From positions 184,104 through 248,103 of the forward strand of contig NZ_JAQTWL010000003.1 of assembly GCF_028689295.1 (NCBI RefSeq): a stretch of 64,000 nt of DNA. Direction: 5' to 3'. Positions within the stretch are counted from its first letter, which is position 1, and each line of letters opens with the position of its first letter. The position numbers and the translations under genes are program-made. The notes under the pieces were generated by a model. The model saw nothing but the letters and a program-made list of their open reading frames with translations. It was not told where the DNA came from and ran no database searches. Positions 11,208 to 21,025 of the stretch are shown here, in pieces. Source of the DNA: Rhodoferax sp. GTDB taxonomy: Bacteria > Pseudomonadota > Gammaproteobacteria > Burkholderiales > Burkholderiaceae_C.

Positions 11208-12578
11208 ATGCCCAAAACCCTGATCGAGCCGTTTCGCATTAAAAGTGTCGAGCCTATCCGCATGACCACTCAGCCTGAGCGCGAGCAACTGCTGGAGGCC
11301 GCCAAGCTCAACGTGTTCAAGTTACACGCCGAAGACGTGCTGATCGACTGGCTGACCGACTCCGGCACCGGCGCCATGTCTTCGCGTCAGTGGGGCGCGA
11401 TCATGGAAGGCGACGAAAGTTATGCGGGTGCGCGCAGCTTTTTCCGGCTGGAGAAAGTCATCCAGGACATTACCGGCATGCAGTTCTTTGTGCCCACGCA
11501 CCAGGGCCGTGCCGCAGAAAAGGTGCTGTTCACGGCGGTGTGCAAAAAGGGGGATGTGGTGCCCAACAATTGCCACTTTGACACCACCCGCGCCAACCTC
11601 GAATACCTGGGTGTGCAAGCGCTGGACCTGGTGATTCCCGAGGGTCTTCAGCCTGCCACCCTTCATCCGTTCAAGGGCAATATTGACCTGGAGCGGGTCG
11701 AGACACTCCTGAAGGAGCAGGGCGACCGCATCCCGTTTGGCATGATCACCGTGACCAACAACACTGGCGGTGGCCAGCCGGTGTCGATGGCCAACATCCG
11801 CGCTTACGCCCAGCTGCTGAAAAACCATGGCAAGCCCTTCATCATGGATGTCTGCCGTTTTTCAGAGAACGCCATGTTCATCAAGATGCGCGAACCGGGC
11901 TACGAGAACACGCCCATCAAATCAATTGTGCAAGAGATGTTTTCTTACGCCGACGGCGCCACCATGAGCGCCAAAAAGGATGGCATGGTCAACATTGGCG
12001 GCTTCATCGTACTCAAAAGCGAGGAGTGGATGGACGCGGTGCGTAACGTGCTGATCATGACAGAGGGCTTTCCCACCTACGGCGGCCTGGCCGGGCGCGA
12101 CCTGGAAGCGCTGGCCGTGGGCCTGGAGGAAGGCATGCAGGAAGACTACCTGCGCTATCGCCTGCGCACCGCCGAATACCTGGGCGAGCGTCTGGAGGCG
12201 GCCGGCGTGAGTTTTGTCAAACCCACCGGCGGCCACGCGGTGTACATCGACGCCCGAACCGTGCTGCCCGACATGCCCGTGGCCCATTACCCGGCCTGGG
12301 CGCTGTGCAACGCGCTGTATCTGGAGGGCGGCATTCGCGGTGTGGAAATCGGTTCGGTGATGTTCGGCAAGCGCCTGGCCGACGGCACGGAAACGTTTCA
12401 CAGCATGGAACTGGTGCGCCTGGCTTTTCCGCGTCGCATGTACACGCAAAGCCACTTCGACTATGCCGCCGAGGTGATTGCCGAAGTCAAGCAAAAAGCG
12501 GCCAGCATCCGCGGGGTGAAGATCACCAAACAGCCCCAGTTCTTGCGGCATTTCACTTGCGAATGTGCCTGGGTCTGA
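11208..12578 (+). CDS. tnaA: tryptophanase (L-tryptophan indole-lyase)
   Basis: beta-eliminating lyase motifs (LTDSGTGAMS, FVPTHQGRAAE, MSAKKDGMVNIGGF, EGFPTYGGLAGRDLEALAVGL); GVEIGSV as in tryptophanases rather than SMERG of tyrosine phenol-lyases. Confidence 0.87.
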   Translation: MPKTLIEPFRIKSVEPIRMTTQPEREQLLEAAKLNVFKLHAEDVLIDWLTDSGTGAMSSRQWGAIMEGDESYAGARSFFRLEKVIQDITGMQFFVPTHQGRAAEKVLFTAVCKKGDVVPNNCHFDTTRANLEYLGVQALDLVIPEGLQPATLHPFKGNIDLERVETLLKEQGDRIPFGMITVTNNTGGGQPVSMANIRAYAQLLKNHGKPFIMDVCRFSENAMFIKMREPGYENTPIKSIVQEMFSYADGATMSAKKDGMVNIGGFIVLKSEEWMDAVRNVLIMTEGFPTYGGLAGRDLEALAVGLEEGMQEDYLRYRLRTAEYLGERLEAAGVSFVKPTGGHAVYIDARTVLPDMPVAHYPAWALCNALYLEGGIRGVEIGSVMFGKRLADGTETFHSMELVRLAFPRRMYTQSHFDYAAEVIAEVKQKAASIRGVKITKQPQFLRHFTCECAWV

Positions 12579-12679
12579 TGCTTGAGGCAAGCTTTCTCCA
12601 GACTGATGCGACCGGGTTATCATGGTCCGATATTGCTTGATACCCTTGCCGATGAGTCACACTCGAAAGGTCCTGGCGC

Positions 12680-13159
12680 ATGAGTTCCCCCCATCATCTG
12701 GAAGACGAAATCGCATGGCGGCGCATGTTTGCCTCGCAGGCAAACAACCGTGCCTGGGCGCTCACTGAGCAGTTGACGCGCACGCCGGAGGAAGATCAGG
12801 AAATGCTCGACGCAGCGCACGCGTCCATGCACCTTTGGCGCCCGATTGGCAACGACAAAAACTATAGGCTGGGTTGCCTTCTTCTGGGCCAGGTGCATGC
12901 GCTACTGGGCAATGCGTCGTATGCCATTGACTATGCGAGTTCGGCGTTTGACTACTTCGAAGTTCAAATTTGTGAGCCTTGGGAAATGGCGTTGGCCCAC
13001 GCGGTGCTTGCCAATGCGGCGCATTGCGCTGACGACGAACTGCGGCATGCGTTGCACTACCGGGCAGCGCAAGCGTTGATCGACGCTTTGCCGGACCCAG
13101 AGGAAAAAGACATCTTGCTTGCAACGCTGCGAGTGGTTCCAGCACTGTCAGCGGCGTGA
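12680..13159 (+). CDS. hypothetical protein
   Basis: 159-aa ORF in the gap between tnaA and the VOC gene; no family recognised. Confidence 0.6.
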   Translation: MSSPHHLEDEIAWRRMFASQANNRAWALTEQLTRTPEEDQEMLDAAHASMHLWRPIGNDKNYRLGCLLLGQVHALLGNASYAIDYASSAFDYFEVQICEPWEMALAHAVLANAAHCADDELRHALHYRAAQALIDALPDPEEKDILLATLRVVPALSAA

Positions 13160-13212
13160 GTCATTGAAGTGCGTCCTGAATTCTTATTGACGAACCACTT
13201 GAGAGGAGCCAT

Positions 13213-13608
13213 GTGAGCGACACCCCAATCCATCAAGGCGTGGTGATCTTTGCCAAGAACAAGAAGAAGGTGTCTGCGTTTTACCGCGGCACGCTGGACC
13301 TGCAGGCGCTTGAAGAAGCGCCGTCGCATGATGTGCTGCGTGGTCATGGTCTGGAGGTGGTGGTTCACGCCATTCCACGCAAGATTGCCGCAGAGATCCA
13401 GATGACCCAACCGCCAGCGGTGCGCGAAGACACGCCGATCAAGCCGACCTTTGTAGTGACCAGTCTGGAGGCGGTGCGTGTCGCGGCGCTGGCCACTGGT
13501 GGCCTTTTGAAGCCCATGGAAGGGGCGTGGCATTTTCGTGGTGCCACCGTGCTGGATGGCCACGATCCGGAGGGCAATGTGGTGCAATTCAAACAGCTTG
13601 ATGCGTAG
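13213..13608 (+). CDS. VOC/glyoxalase-like protein
   Basis: Paired beta-alpha-beta pattern, ...GHDPEGNVVQFKQL C-terminus; GTG start. Confidence 0.65.
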   Translation: MSDTPIHQGVVIFAKNKKKVSAFYRGTLDLQALEEAPSHDVLRGHGLEVVVHAIPRKIAAEIQMTQPPAVREDTPIKPTFVVTSLEAVRVAALATGGLLKPMEGAWHFRGATVLDGHDPEGNVVQFKQLDA

Positions 13609-13646
13609 CCGGAAGATGCTGTTCAATGGCCTCAAGAATTCTGCTA

Positions 13647-15269
13647 TTACTTGGCAGCATTCAAGCGCTTGACCCCCGCCACAAATCGCGCCAGCGTGTT
13701 GGACAACACGCCGCTTGGGATCATGATTTCAATCAGTTGGAAGCGCCCGCTTGTGGCCATGGCTGCATCAAGTGCCGCCTTGAGTTCGGCTCGGGTGCGA
13801 ACCCGCACGCCGTCCCCTCCCAGGCCACGCGCCATGTCGGCAAAACCCCACTCACCCAGGTCGTTGAAGCCGGATTCGGGCTGGAAGGTCCGCAGCATTT
13901 CCCAACTGGCGTTGTTGAACAGCAGCACGATCGGGTCCCAGCCGTAGCGCTTGCAGTTACCCAGCTCCCAGCCGGTCATCTGGAAGGCGCCGTCGCCGAC
14001 CAGAATCAGCGGGCGTTCACCGGTGGCGGCTTGCAGGCCCAGGCCCGCGGGCACGCCAAAACCCATGGTGGCGTAATAGCCGGGCGCCACCAGCGCGGTG
14101 TGGCTGATTTCCATGGCGGTGAACAGGCAGTCGCCCATGTCGGAAGCCATCGGCATCTTGCCGTGCCTGGCCATCAGGTCGTTCACGGCCGTGGCAATGT
14201 CGGTGGGGGTGATGCTTTGGTCGTCTTCAGCCAGGCCGGTGGGAAAACTTTGCCGCGTCACGCTGAAGGCTTTGTCGGGTCCGGGCACGCGTTCCAGCAT
14301 GCGGTTCACCACTGCAGCCAGCGGCAGATTGGCATAGGTGTGGTAGCCAATGTTGACCTGGCCGTTCAAGGCCTGGATCGTCTTGCGCATGTCGATCTTG
14401 GTCTCCGACACGGCAAAGTTGGTGTCGCAGATGATTTCACCCAGCAAAAACAGGCCGTCGGAGCCTTCCACGAGTTGCGTCACTTCGGGGAAGCCCGCCA
14501 CACCCATGTAGGTGCCGACCAAGGGTGCGTCCTGGTCCGCCAGCAGGCCGCGACCCATGAAGCTGGTCACCACCGGCAGCCCCAGCCGGCGTGACAGGGT
14601 GGCCACCTTGTCTTCCAGACCGTAGCGGCGCACTTCCACACCGGCCATCAGCACGGGTGATTGGGCTTGGGCCAAACGCGCCAGAATTTCATCGACGCAG
14701 GCATCCAGCGCGTCCGGGTCCACCTTGAACTCTGGCTCCGGCACCACCTCCAGGCAGGGCACGGCCACCATGTCGCGCGGAATCTCGATGTACACCGGCT
14801 CGGAGTGGCGCAGGCAGTTGGCCAGCACGCGGGCAATGTCAGCCGGGGCGCGCTCGGCATCGTCCAGGCGCACCTGGTCACAGGTGATTTCCTTGAAAAT
14901 CTGAAACTGGCTGTCGAGCGTCTTGGCCTGGTGGTGCAGCAGCAGGCCCGAGCGCGACTCGTTCTTGCCCGGCCCGCCCGACAGCACCACCAGCGGCGAC
15001 TTTTCGGCAAAGGCGGCCGCCACCGAATTGATCATGTTCAAGGCGCCCGCGCCGTAGGTGACCGCCGCCACACCGAGGCTGCCATTGATGCGCGCCGAGG
15101 CATCGGCCGCAAAACCCACGCCGGGCTCGTGCGACAGGGTGTAGAGCGGCAAAATCTGCGACTCTTCGATGATGCGGAAATAGGGCAGGGCAAAGTCGCC
15201 GGGGATGCCAAAAATCTGCCGCGCACCGTGCTTTTTGAGCGCGGTCAGCAGTTGTTCGGTGAGATTCAT
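13647..15269 (-). CDS. thiamine-diphosphate-dependent indolepyruvate/phenylpyruvate decarboxylase
   Basis: TPP enzyme motifs (IFGIPGDFALPYF, SHEPGVGFAADASARINGSLGVAAVTYGAGALNMIN, GDGAFQMTGWELGNCKRYGWDPIVLLFNNASWEMLR). Confidence 0.85.
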   Translation of the reverse strand: MNLTEQLLTALKKHGARQIFGIPGDFALPYFRIIEESQILPLYTLSHEPGVGFAADASARINGSLGVAAVTYGAGALNMINSVAAAFAEKSPLVVLSGGPGKNESRSGLLLHHQAKTLDSQFQIFKEITCDQVRLDDAERAPADIARVLANCLRHSEPVYIEIPRDMVAVPCLEVVPEPEFKVDPDALDACVDEILARLAQAQSPVLMAGVEVRRYGLEDKVATLSRRLGLPVVTSFMGRGLLADQDAPLVGTYMGVAGFPEVTQLVEGSDGLFLLGEIICDTNFAVSETKIDMRKTIQALNGQVNIGYHTYANLPLAAVVNRMLERVPGPDKAFSVTRQSFPTGLAEDDQSITPTDIATAVNDLMARHGKMPMASDMGDCLFTAMEISHTALVAPGYYATMGFGVPAGLGLQAATGERPLILVGDGAFQMTGWELGNCKRYGWDPIVLLFNNASWEMLRTFQPESGFNDLGEWGFADMARGLGGDGVRVRTRAELKAALDAAMATSGRFQLIEIMIPSGVLSNTLARFVAGVKRLNAAK

Positions 15270-15397
15270 GTGGAATGTCTCCTGGTTTAAGGTGCCTGCA
15301 TTATCACAGTCCATCGTGCTTGAGACCCCTGTTGCGTCAGGGTTTACCGGGGCTCAAACCGTTACCATTGCAGCTTCATTTTTCAGGAGTTTTCAAG

Positions 15398-16246
15398 ATG
15401 GGTATCACAACAGTTGGCATCATTGGCGCGGGCACCATGGGTAACGGCATTGCACAGGCTTGCGCCGTGTCAGGCATCAAGGTGGTGATGATCGATATTT
15501 CGGAAGCCGCTGTGGCCAAGGGTGTCGCCACCGTGTCGGGTAGCCTGGACCGTTTGCTCAAGAAAGAAAAGATCACTGCGGATGACAAAACCGCGGCCAT
15601 GGCACGCATCCATGGCAGCACCAGCTACGACGACCTCAAGGGCGCGCAACTGGTCATTGAAGCTGCCACTGAAAACTACGATCTAAAAGTCAAAATCCTC
15701 AAGCAGCTTGATGCCTTGCTGGCCCCGGAGGTGATCATTGCCTCCAACACCTCGTCGATTTCCATCACCAAGCTGGCCGCTGTGACCACCCGCGCCGACA
15801 AATTCATCGGCATGCACTTCTTCAACCCGGTGCCGATGATGGCGCTGGTCGAGATCATTCGCGGCCTGCAAACCAGCGATGCCACGCACGCCGCGGTGCA
15901 CGCCATGGCCACCGCCCTGGGAAAAACCCCGATCACGGTCAAAAACGCACCCGGTTTTGTGGTCAACCGCATTCTGGTGCCGATGATCAACGAAGCCTTC
16001 TTTGTGCTGGCCGAGGGCCTGGCCACGGCTGAGGACATCGACGCCGGCATGAAACTGGGCTGCAACCAGCCGATCGGCCCGCTGGCGCTGGCCGACATGG
16101 TGGGTCTCGACGTCTGTCTGGCGGTGATGGAGGTGTACTTGAGCGAGTTTGGCGACAGCAAATACCGCGCCTGTCCCTCGCTGAAGGAAATGGTGGCCGC
16201 CGGCCGCCTGGGCCGCAAAACCGGACAGGGTGTTTACACCTACTGA
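15398..16246 (+). CDS. 3-hydroxybutyryl-CoA dehydrogenase
   Basis: GIIGAGTMGNGIAQACA NAD-binding motif, FFNPVPMMALVEII, PGFVVNRILVPMINEA. Confidence 0.93.
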   Translation: MGITTVGIIGAGTMGNGIAQACAVSGIKVVMIDISEAAVAKGVATVSGSLDRLLKKEKITADDKTAAMARIHGSTSYDDLKGAQLVIEAATENYDLKVKILKQLDALLAPEVIIASNTSSISITKLAAVTTRADKFIGMHFFNPVPMMALVEIIRGLQTSDATHAAVHAMATALGKTPITVKNAPGFVVNRILVPMINEAFFVLAEGLATAEDIDAGMKLGCNQPIGPLALADMVGLDVCLAVMEVYLSEFGDSKYRACPSLKEMVAAGRLGRKTGQGVYTY

Positions 16247-16332
16247 TCTTCAGGAACCATCGCCTTGTCGTCTTGCGGCGACAATCACCTGCTTATTTTG
16301 ATTGATGGCCGGGTTCGTCCCCGGCGCTTGTT

Positions 16333-16863
16333 ATGTCCCTGATTACGCCTACCGAGGTGCGCCCCGCGATTCTGCGCGACGCCAAGTCCATTGCCGACAT
16401 CCGCACCCGCTCCAGCCAGGCCGCCTTCAAGGCTGTGTTCCCCGGCGAGACCTTGCCGGTGGGCGGCTCGCCCGAGCACAGCCTGGTGTACTGGCGCGAG
16501 GCCATTGAGTACAGCGAACCCCAGGTGCTGGTGGCGGTGCAGAAATCAACGGTGGTGGGTTTTGTCGGCTTCGACCGCTCGCGCGACCCCAAGACGCCCA
16601 ACACCATGGGCGAGATCTGGGCGCTGTATGTGGCGCCTGAGCAATGGGGCCAGGGCGTCGGGCTGGCGCTGTGGGACGCCGCCCGTGAAGGCCTGCTCTA
16701 TGAAGGCTGCACCAAGGTCAGCGCCTGGGTGCCGCTGGGCTTCGAGCGCGCCTTGCGTTTTTTTGACATGGCCGGTTTCAAGCGCGAAATGACCAGCATC
16801 AAAACCGTGCCGATGGGTGACACCCGGGTTGAAGAAATCCGATTCAAGCGCGACCTGAGTTGA
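16333..16863 (+). CDS. GNAT family N-acetyltransferase
   Basis: IWALYVAPEQWGQGVGLALWDAA acetyl-CoA binding motif. Confidence 0.85.
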   Translation: MSLITPTEVRPAILRDAKSIADIRTRSSQAAFKAVFPGETLPVGGSPEHSLVYWREAIEYSEPQVLVAVQKSTVVGFVGFDRSRDPKTPNTMGEIWALYVAPEQWGQGVGLALWDAAREGLLYEGCTKVSAWVPLGFERALRFFDMAGFKREMTSIKTVPMGDTRVEEIRFKRDLS

Positions 16864-16870
16864 CCGGGAT

Positions 16871-17989
16871 TCAGGTGCGGCGCAACACCGCGCTGCCAAT
16901 CGAATAACCTGCGCCAAAAGAGCAGATCACGCCCACCTCGCCTGTTTTGAAGTCGTCATGGTGACGGTGAAAAGCGATGATGGAGCCCGCAGAGGCGGTG
17001 TTGGCGAACTCGTTCAGGATCACGGGCGCTTCATCGGCCGTGGCATCGTGTCCGAGCAGTTTGCGGCTGATGAGTTGGTTCATCGCCAGGTTGGCCTGGT
17101 GCAGCCAGAAGCGACGCACGCCATTCGGTGCGAACCCCAGTTTGCCCAGGTGGCTACTGATGTGCGCAGCAGCCAGCGGGCAGACGTCCTTGAACACCTT
17201 GCGCCCCTCCTGATAGAACAGCATGTCGCGGTCGTCCGGGTTGCGGTCTTCACTGCGCCACATATAGCCCGCGTTGTTGCGGATGTTGTTGGAAAACGAG
17301 GTGAGCAGCTGCGTGCCCAGAACCTCAAAAGCGCCGGCTGGCGCGTTGTCCAGCCGCTCAATCAGGATGGCGGTGCAGACATCGCCAAAAATGAAGTGAC
17401 AGTCGCGGTCCTTCCAGGCCAGATGCGGTGAGGTGATTTCGGGGTTGACCACCAGCACGGCGCGGGCGCTGCCGCATTTGACGGCGTTGACCGCCATCTC
17501 GATGCCGAAGGTGGCTGACGAGCAGGCCACGTTCATGTCGAAACCAAAGCCCTGAATGCCCAGCGCAGCCTGGATTTCAACCGCCAGCGCCGGGTAGGCG
17601 CGCTGCATGTTGGCCGCCGCGCAGATCACGGCGTCCACATCGCCGGCCTGTTTGCCCGCGCGGGCCAGGGCGTCACGGGCGGCGGCGATGCTGATCTCGG
17701 CCATCAGCGAGACCTCGCTGTCGGGCCGCACGCGCAGCCGTGGGCGCATCCGCGTGGGGTCGAGCACACCCGACTTTTCCACCACGTAGCGGCGCTGGAT
17801 GCCGGAGGCTTTTTCGATGAACTCCACGCTGGAATAAGGTATGGCGGCACGGGTGCCTGCGGCGATCTCAGCGGCATGGGCTGCATTGTCCAGGTCGGCA
17901 AACTGATTGAAAGCGGTCACCAATTCGGCATTGGTGATGATCTCTGGCGGGTTATAGAGGCCGGTGCTGCTGATACAAACGCGGTGCAT
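16871..17989 (-). CDS. beta-ketoacyl-ACP synthase III family protein
   Basis: Cys-His-Asn triad context: NVACSSATFGIEMA, WLHQANLAMNQLI, NEFANTASAGSII. Confidence 0.85.
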   Translation of the reverse strand: MHRVCISSTGLYNPPEIITNAELVTAFNQFADLDNAAHAAEIAAGTRAAIPYSSVEFIEKASGIQRRYVVEKSGVLDPTRMRPRLRVRPDSEVSLMAEISIAAARDALARAGKQAGDVDAVICAAANMQRAYPALAVEIQAALGIQGFGFDMNVACSSATFGIEMAVNAVKCGSARAVLVVNPEITSPHLAWKDRDCHFIFGDVCTAILIERLDNAPAGAFEVLGTQLLTSFSNNIRNNAGYMWRSEDRNPDDRDMLFYQEGRKVFKDVCPLAAAHISSHLGKLGFAPNGVRRFWLHQANLAMNQLISRKLLGHDATADEAPVILNEFANTASAGSIIAFHRHHDDFKTGEVGVICSFGAGYSIGSAVLRRT

Positions 17990-18132
17990 AAAGGTTCTTT
18001 CTGAGAGGGTCGATGCACAGGTTTTTGTGCCGATGCGCCATTATCCAACCGATCGGAGAGGGTCGTCAGCGTCGTATCCGCGACAATGTGCCGTTATGAA
18101 ACATCAATTTTTCGTGTCTGGAGAGGTCTCCC

Positions 18133-19056
18133 ATGGCCACTAGTCTCTTGGTGTTGCTCGACGACATTGCCACAGTGCTCGATGACGTGGCCTTGCTGAC
18201 CAAGGTGGCCGCCAAAAAAACGGCGGGTGTGCTCGGGGACGATCTGGCGCTCAACGCCCAACAGGTGGCCGGTGTCAAGGCCGAGCGCGAATTGCCCGTG
18301 GTGTGGGCGGTGTGCAAGGGTTCCCTCATCAACAAAGCCATTCTGGTGCCCGGCGCGCTCGTGCTCAGCGCCATAGCGCCCTGGGTCATCACGCCACTGC
18401 TGATGGCGGGCGGTCTGTTTTTGTGTTTTGAGGGCTTCGAGAAAGTGGCGCACAAGCTGTTGCAAAAACCTGCCGAAGATGCTGCCGAGCACGAGCAACT
18501 GGTCAACGCCCTGCTTGACCCCACGGTCGATCTGGTGGCCGTGGAAAAGGACAAGATCAGGGGTGCCGTGCGCACCGACTTTATTTTGTCCACCGAAATC
18601 ATCGTCATCACGCTGGGTACGGTGGCGGCCAGTCCGTTCATGACGCAGTTCACCGTGCTGGCCGGGGTGGCGCTGCTGATGACGGTGGGCGTGTATGGTC
18701 TGGTGGCAGGCATTGTCAAGATCGACGACCTGGGCCTGTACCTGAGCCAGCGCACCAGCAGCGTGGCGCAAGCTTTGCAACAAAAACTGGGTCGCGGCTT
18801 GCTGCTGGCCGCGCCGCTGCTGATGAAAAGCCTGACCGTGCTGGGCACGCTGGCCATGTTTCTGGTCGGTGGCGGCATTCTGGCGCATGGCTGGCACGAC
18901 GTGGGGCAGGGCATCGAGCAACTCAGCGCTTTGGCGGGCAGCCTGCTGCAACCGGTGCTGGGTGTGTTGCTCAACATGGCGCTGGGTTTGCTCGCCGGCG
19001 GCTTGGCGCTGCTGGTGGTGACGCTGGGGCAGCGGCTCAAGGTGAAATTGCGTTAG
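18133..19056 (+). CDS. DUF808 family membrane protein
   Basis: LLDDIATVLDDVALLTKVAAKKTAGVLGDDLALNAQQVAG N-terminus and multiple hydrophobic segments. Confidence 0.85.
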   Translation: MATSLLVLLDDIATVLDDVALLTKVAAKKTAGVLGDDLALNAQQVAGVKAERELPVVWAVCKGSLINKAILVPGALVLSAIAPWVITPLLMAGGLFLCFEGFEKVAHKLLQKPAEDAAEHEQLVNALLDPTVDLVAVEKDKIRGAVRTDFILSTEIIVITLGTVAASPFMTQFTVLAGVALLMTVGVYGLVAGIVKIDDLGLYLSQRTSSVAQALQQKLGRGLLLAAPLLMKSLTVLGTLAMFLVGGGILAHGWHDVGQGIEQLSALAGSLLQPVLGVLLNMALGLLAGGLALLVVTLGQRLKVKLR

Positions 19057-19112
19057 GGCGCTATGCTTCTGCCGTACTACCGCCGGATGTTGAGACGCGC
19101 TCCGCGGGTCCT

Positions 19113-19763
19113 TTATCCGCGCGGTCGATGCATCCTGAACAACTGCTCTGGTCCCACCGAAAAATAGTCCGCCGCGCCACCGCCGCGCAGCACATGCTCG
19201 GCGCGCGCGGTGTCGTAAACGCCGTTGACCAGCAGGCGCCGCGCAATGTGCACGGCGACCACTTCGCCCAGCGCCAGCCAAGTGGGCAGCTTTTGGCCGC
19301 TGGCATCCTGCAACTGCAGCAGTTGCGTCAGGCGGCATTCAAAAGACACCGGGCTCTCGGCAATACGCGGCGGTGTCACCAGGCGTGAGGCCAGCGGGGT
19401 CAGGCCGGCCAGTTCGAATTCACTGATCTCAGGCGCCACGGCGGCGCAGGTCTGGTTCATGGCCTCGGCCAGCGGCCGTGTCACCAGGTTCCAGACGAAT
19501 TCGCCGGTTTGTTCGATGTTGCGCACCGAATCCTTGTAGCCGATGCTGGAAAAACCGACGATGGGTGGCGTGTAGTTGAAGGCGGTAAAAAAGCTGTAGG
19601 GCGCAGCGTTGAGCGTGCCGTGGGCGCTGCGCGTCGAGATCCAGCCGATCGGGCGCGGGCCGACGATGGCGTTGAATGGGTCATGGGGCAGGCCATGGCC
19701 CAGGCGCGGCTCGTAAAAGTGGCTGGCCTCAGGCATGGTTGTATCGGGGGCGAGCGGGCTCAA
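19113..19763 (-). CDS. flavin reductase-like FMN-binding protein
   Basis: NAIVGPRPIGWISTRSAHGTLNAAPYSFFTAFNYTPPIVGFSS motif. Confidence 0.85.
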   Translation of the reverse strand: MSPLAPDTTMPEASHFYEPRLGHGLPHDPFNAIVGPRPIGWISTRSAHGTLNAAPYSFFTAFNYTPPIVGFSSIGYKDSVRNIEQTGEFVWNLVTRPLAEAMNQTCAAVAPEISEFELAGLTPLASRLVTPPRIAESPVSFECRLTQLLQLQDASGQKLPTWLALGEVVAVHIARRLLVNGVYDTARAEHVLRGGGAADYFSVGPEQLFRMHRPRG

Positions 19764-21007
19764 AGCACCTTGAAGCCGTGGGTGCCGTCGCGCGCCAGTT
19801 GCGCCACCAGGCCATATTCCCAGTCCAGATAGGCCTGCATGGCCGCATGCGGGTTGTTGGTGCCTTCGTAGGGGCGGCGGTAGCGGTGCGGGGAGGGCGA
19901 TACCGGCGGGGGCAGCTGGCCGGTTTCTCTGAAATCGGCGGCCTGCAGGCCGTCAAGCACCCACATCTCCCAGCCCATTTGCGCCAGCCATGAGGCAGTC
20001 ATGTTGGCGCGCACGCCATCCAGGTCGGCCAACACTGCGCGTGCGCCGCGCACCGGCATCGTGACATCGGTTTCCTGCACCAGTTGGCCACCGGGCGCGC
20101 TGGCAAAGCCGCTCAGGTGGCCAGCGGCAAATTCCTCTGGTGTGCGCACATCAAGGCAGTAGCTGGTGCGCATTGTTTCACTGCGAAAGCGCGCCACATC
20201 CGCCAGCTGCGCACGCTTGACCCCGGCGCGATCCGCCACCGCCCGCGCCCGCTGCGCAGCGGCCAGGCGCTGCGTCTCGGGCACTTGGTTTGCTTGGCGT
20301 CCGGCGCCGTGTTCGAGTGTTTGCCCGGCCAGGCTCCAGCCGATGGTGCCGTTGCGCAGGGCTGCCACCGGGTTGGCGATGCCCGCGTTCACCAGCGACT
20401 GCGTGCCGATGATGCTGCGGGTGCGTCCGGCGCAGTTGACGATGATGCGGGTGGATGGATCGGGCGCCATTGCGGTGGCGCGCAGTACCAGTTCGGCACC
20501 GGGCACGCTGATGCTGGTGGGAATGTTCATGGTCTGGTATTCGTCGAAGCGGCGGGCGTCGAGCACGACCACATTGGCTTGGGCTTCGAGCAGGGCCTTG
20601 ACTTCCTGGGCGGACAGCATGGGGGTGTGGCGTTGTGCATCGACCAGCTCGCCGAAAGCCTTGCTCGGCACGTTGACATCCTTGAACAGCTCGCCACCGG
20701 CCTGCTGCCAGCTTTGCAGGCCACCGTCCAACAGGTGGACTTGGCTGTAGCCGAGCTGTTGCAGGATTTGCGCGGCGGCTTGGGCCAGGCCTTCACCATC
20801 GTCATAGGCCACGATCAGCGTGTCAAGGCGCGGGATGCGGCGGCGGGCATCCGGGTCAAGGCGCGCCAACGGCAGATTGGCGGCAAACAGCGGGTGCGCC
20901 TGGGCAAACACGTCTTCCTCGCGCACGTCGAGCAGCGCGATCTCCTGCTTGTTCAGCAGGGCCTGGCGTACCGCCTGGCAGGTCATCAAAGGGAAGGGGG
21001 TGGGCAT
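19760..21007 (-). CDS. multi-domain rhodanese-related sulfurtransferase
   Basis: Three rhodanese-like repeats; only the middle one has a catalytic-loop Cys (NCAGRTRS). Confidence 0.85.
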   Translation of the reverse strand: MPTPFPLMTCQAVRQALLNKQEIALLDVREEDVFAQAHPLFAANLPLARLDPDARRRIPRLDTLIVAYDDGEGLAQAAAQILQQLGYSQVHLLDGGLQSWQQAGGELFKDVNVPSKAFGELVDAQRHTPMLSAQEVKALLEAQANVVVLDARRFDEYQTMNIPTSISVPGAELVLRATAMAPDPSTRIIVNCAGRTRSIIGTQSLVNAGIANPVAALRNGTIGWSLAGQTLEHGAGRQANQVPETQRLAAAQRARAVADRAGVKRAQLADVARFRSETMRTSYCLDVRTPEEFAAGHLSGFASAPGGQLVQETDVTMPVRGARAVLADLDGVRANMTASWLAQMGWEMWVLDGLQAADFRETGQLPPPVSPSPHRYRRPYEGTNNPHAAMQAYLDWEYGLVAQLARDGTHGFKVL

Positions 21008-21025
21008 TCGTTTTCTGTGCCAGGT

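Noticed and set aside
18094-19338. 414-aa minus-strand ORF opposite the DUF808 gene
   Set aside because: Shadow ORF with His/Gln-rich composition
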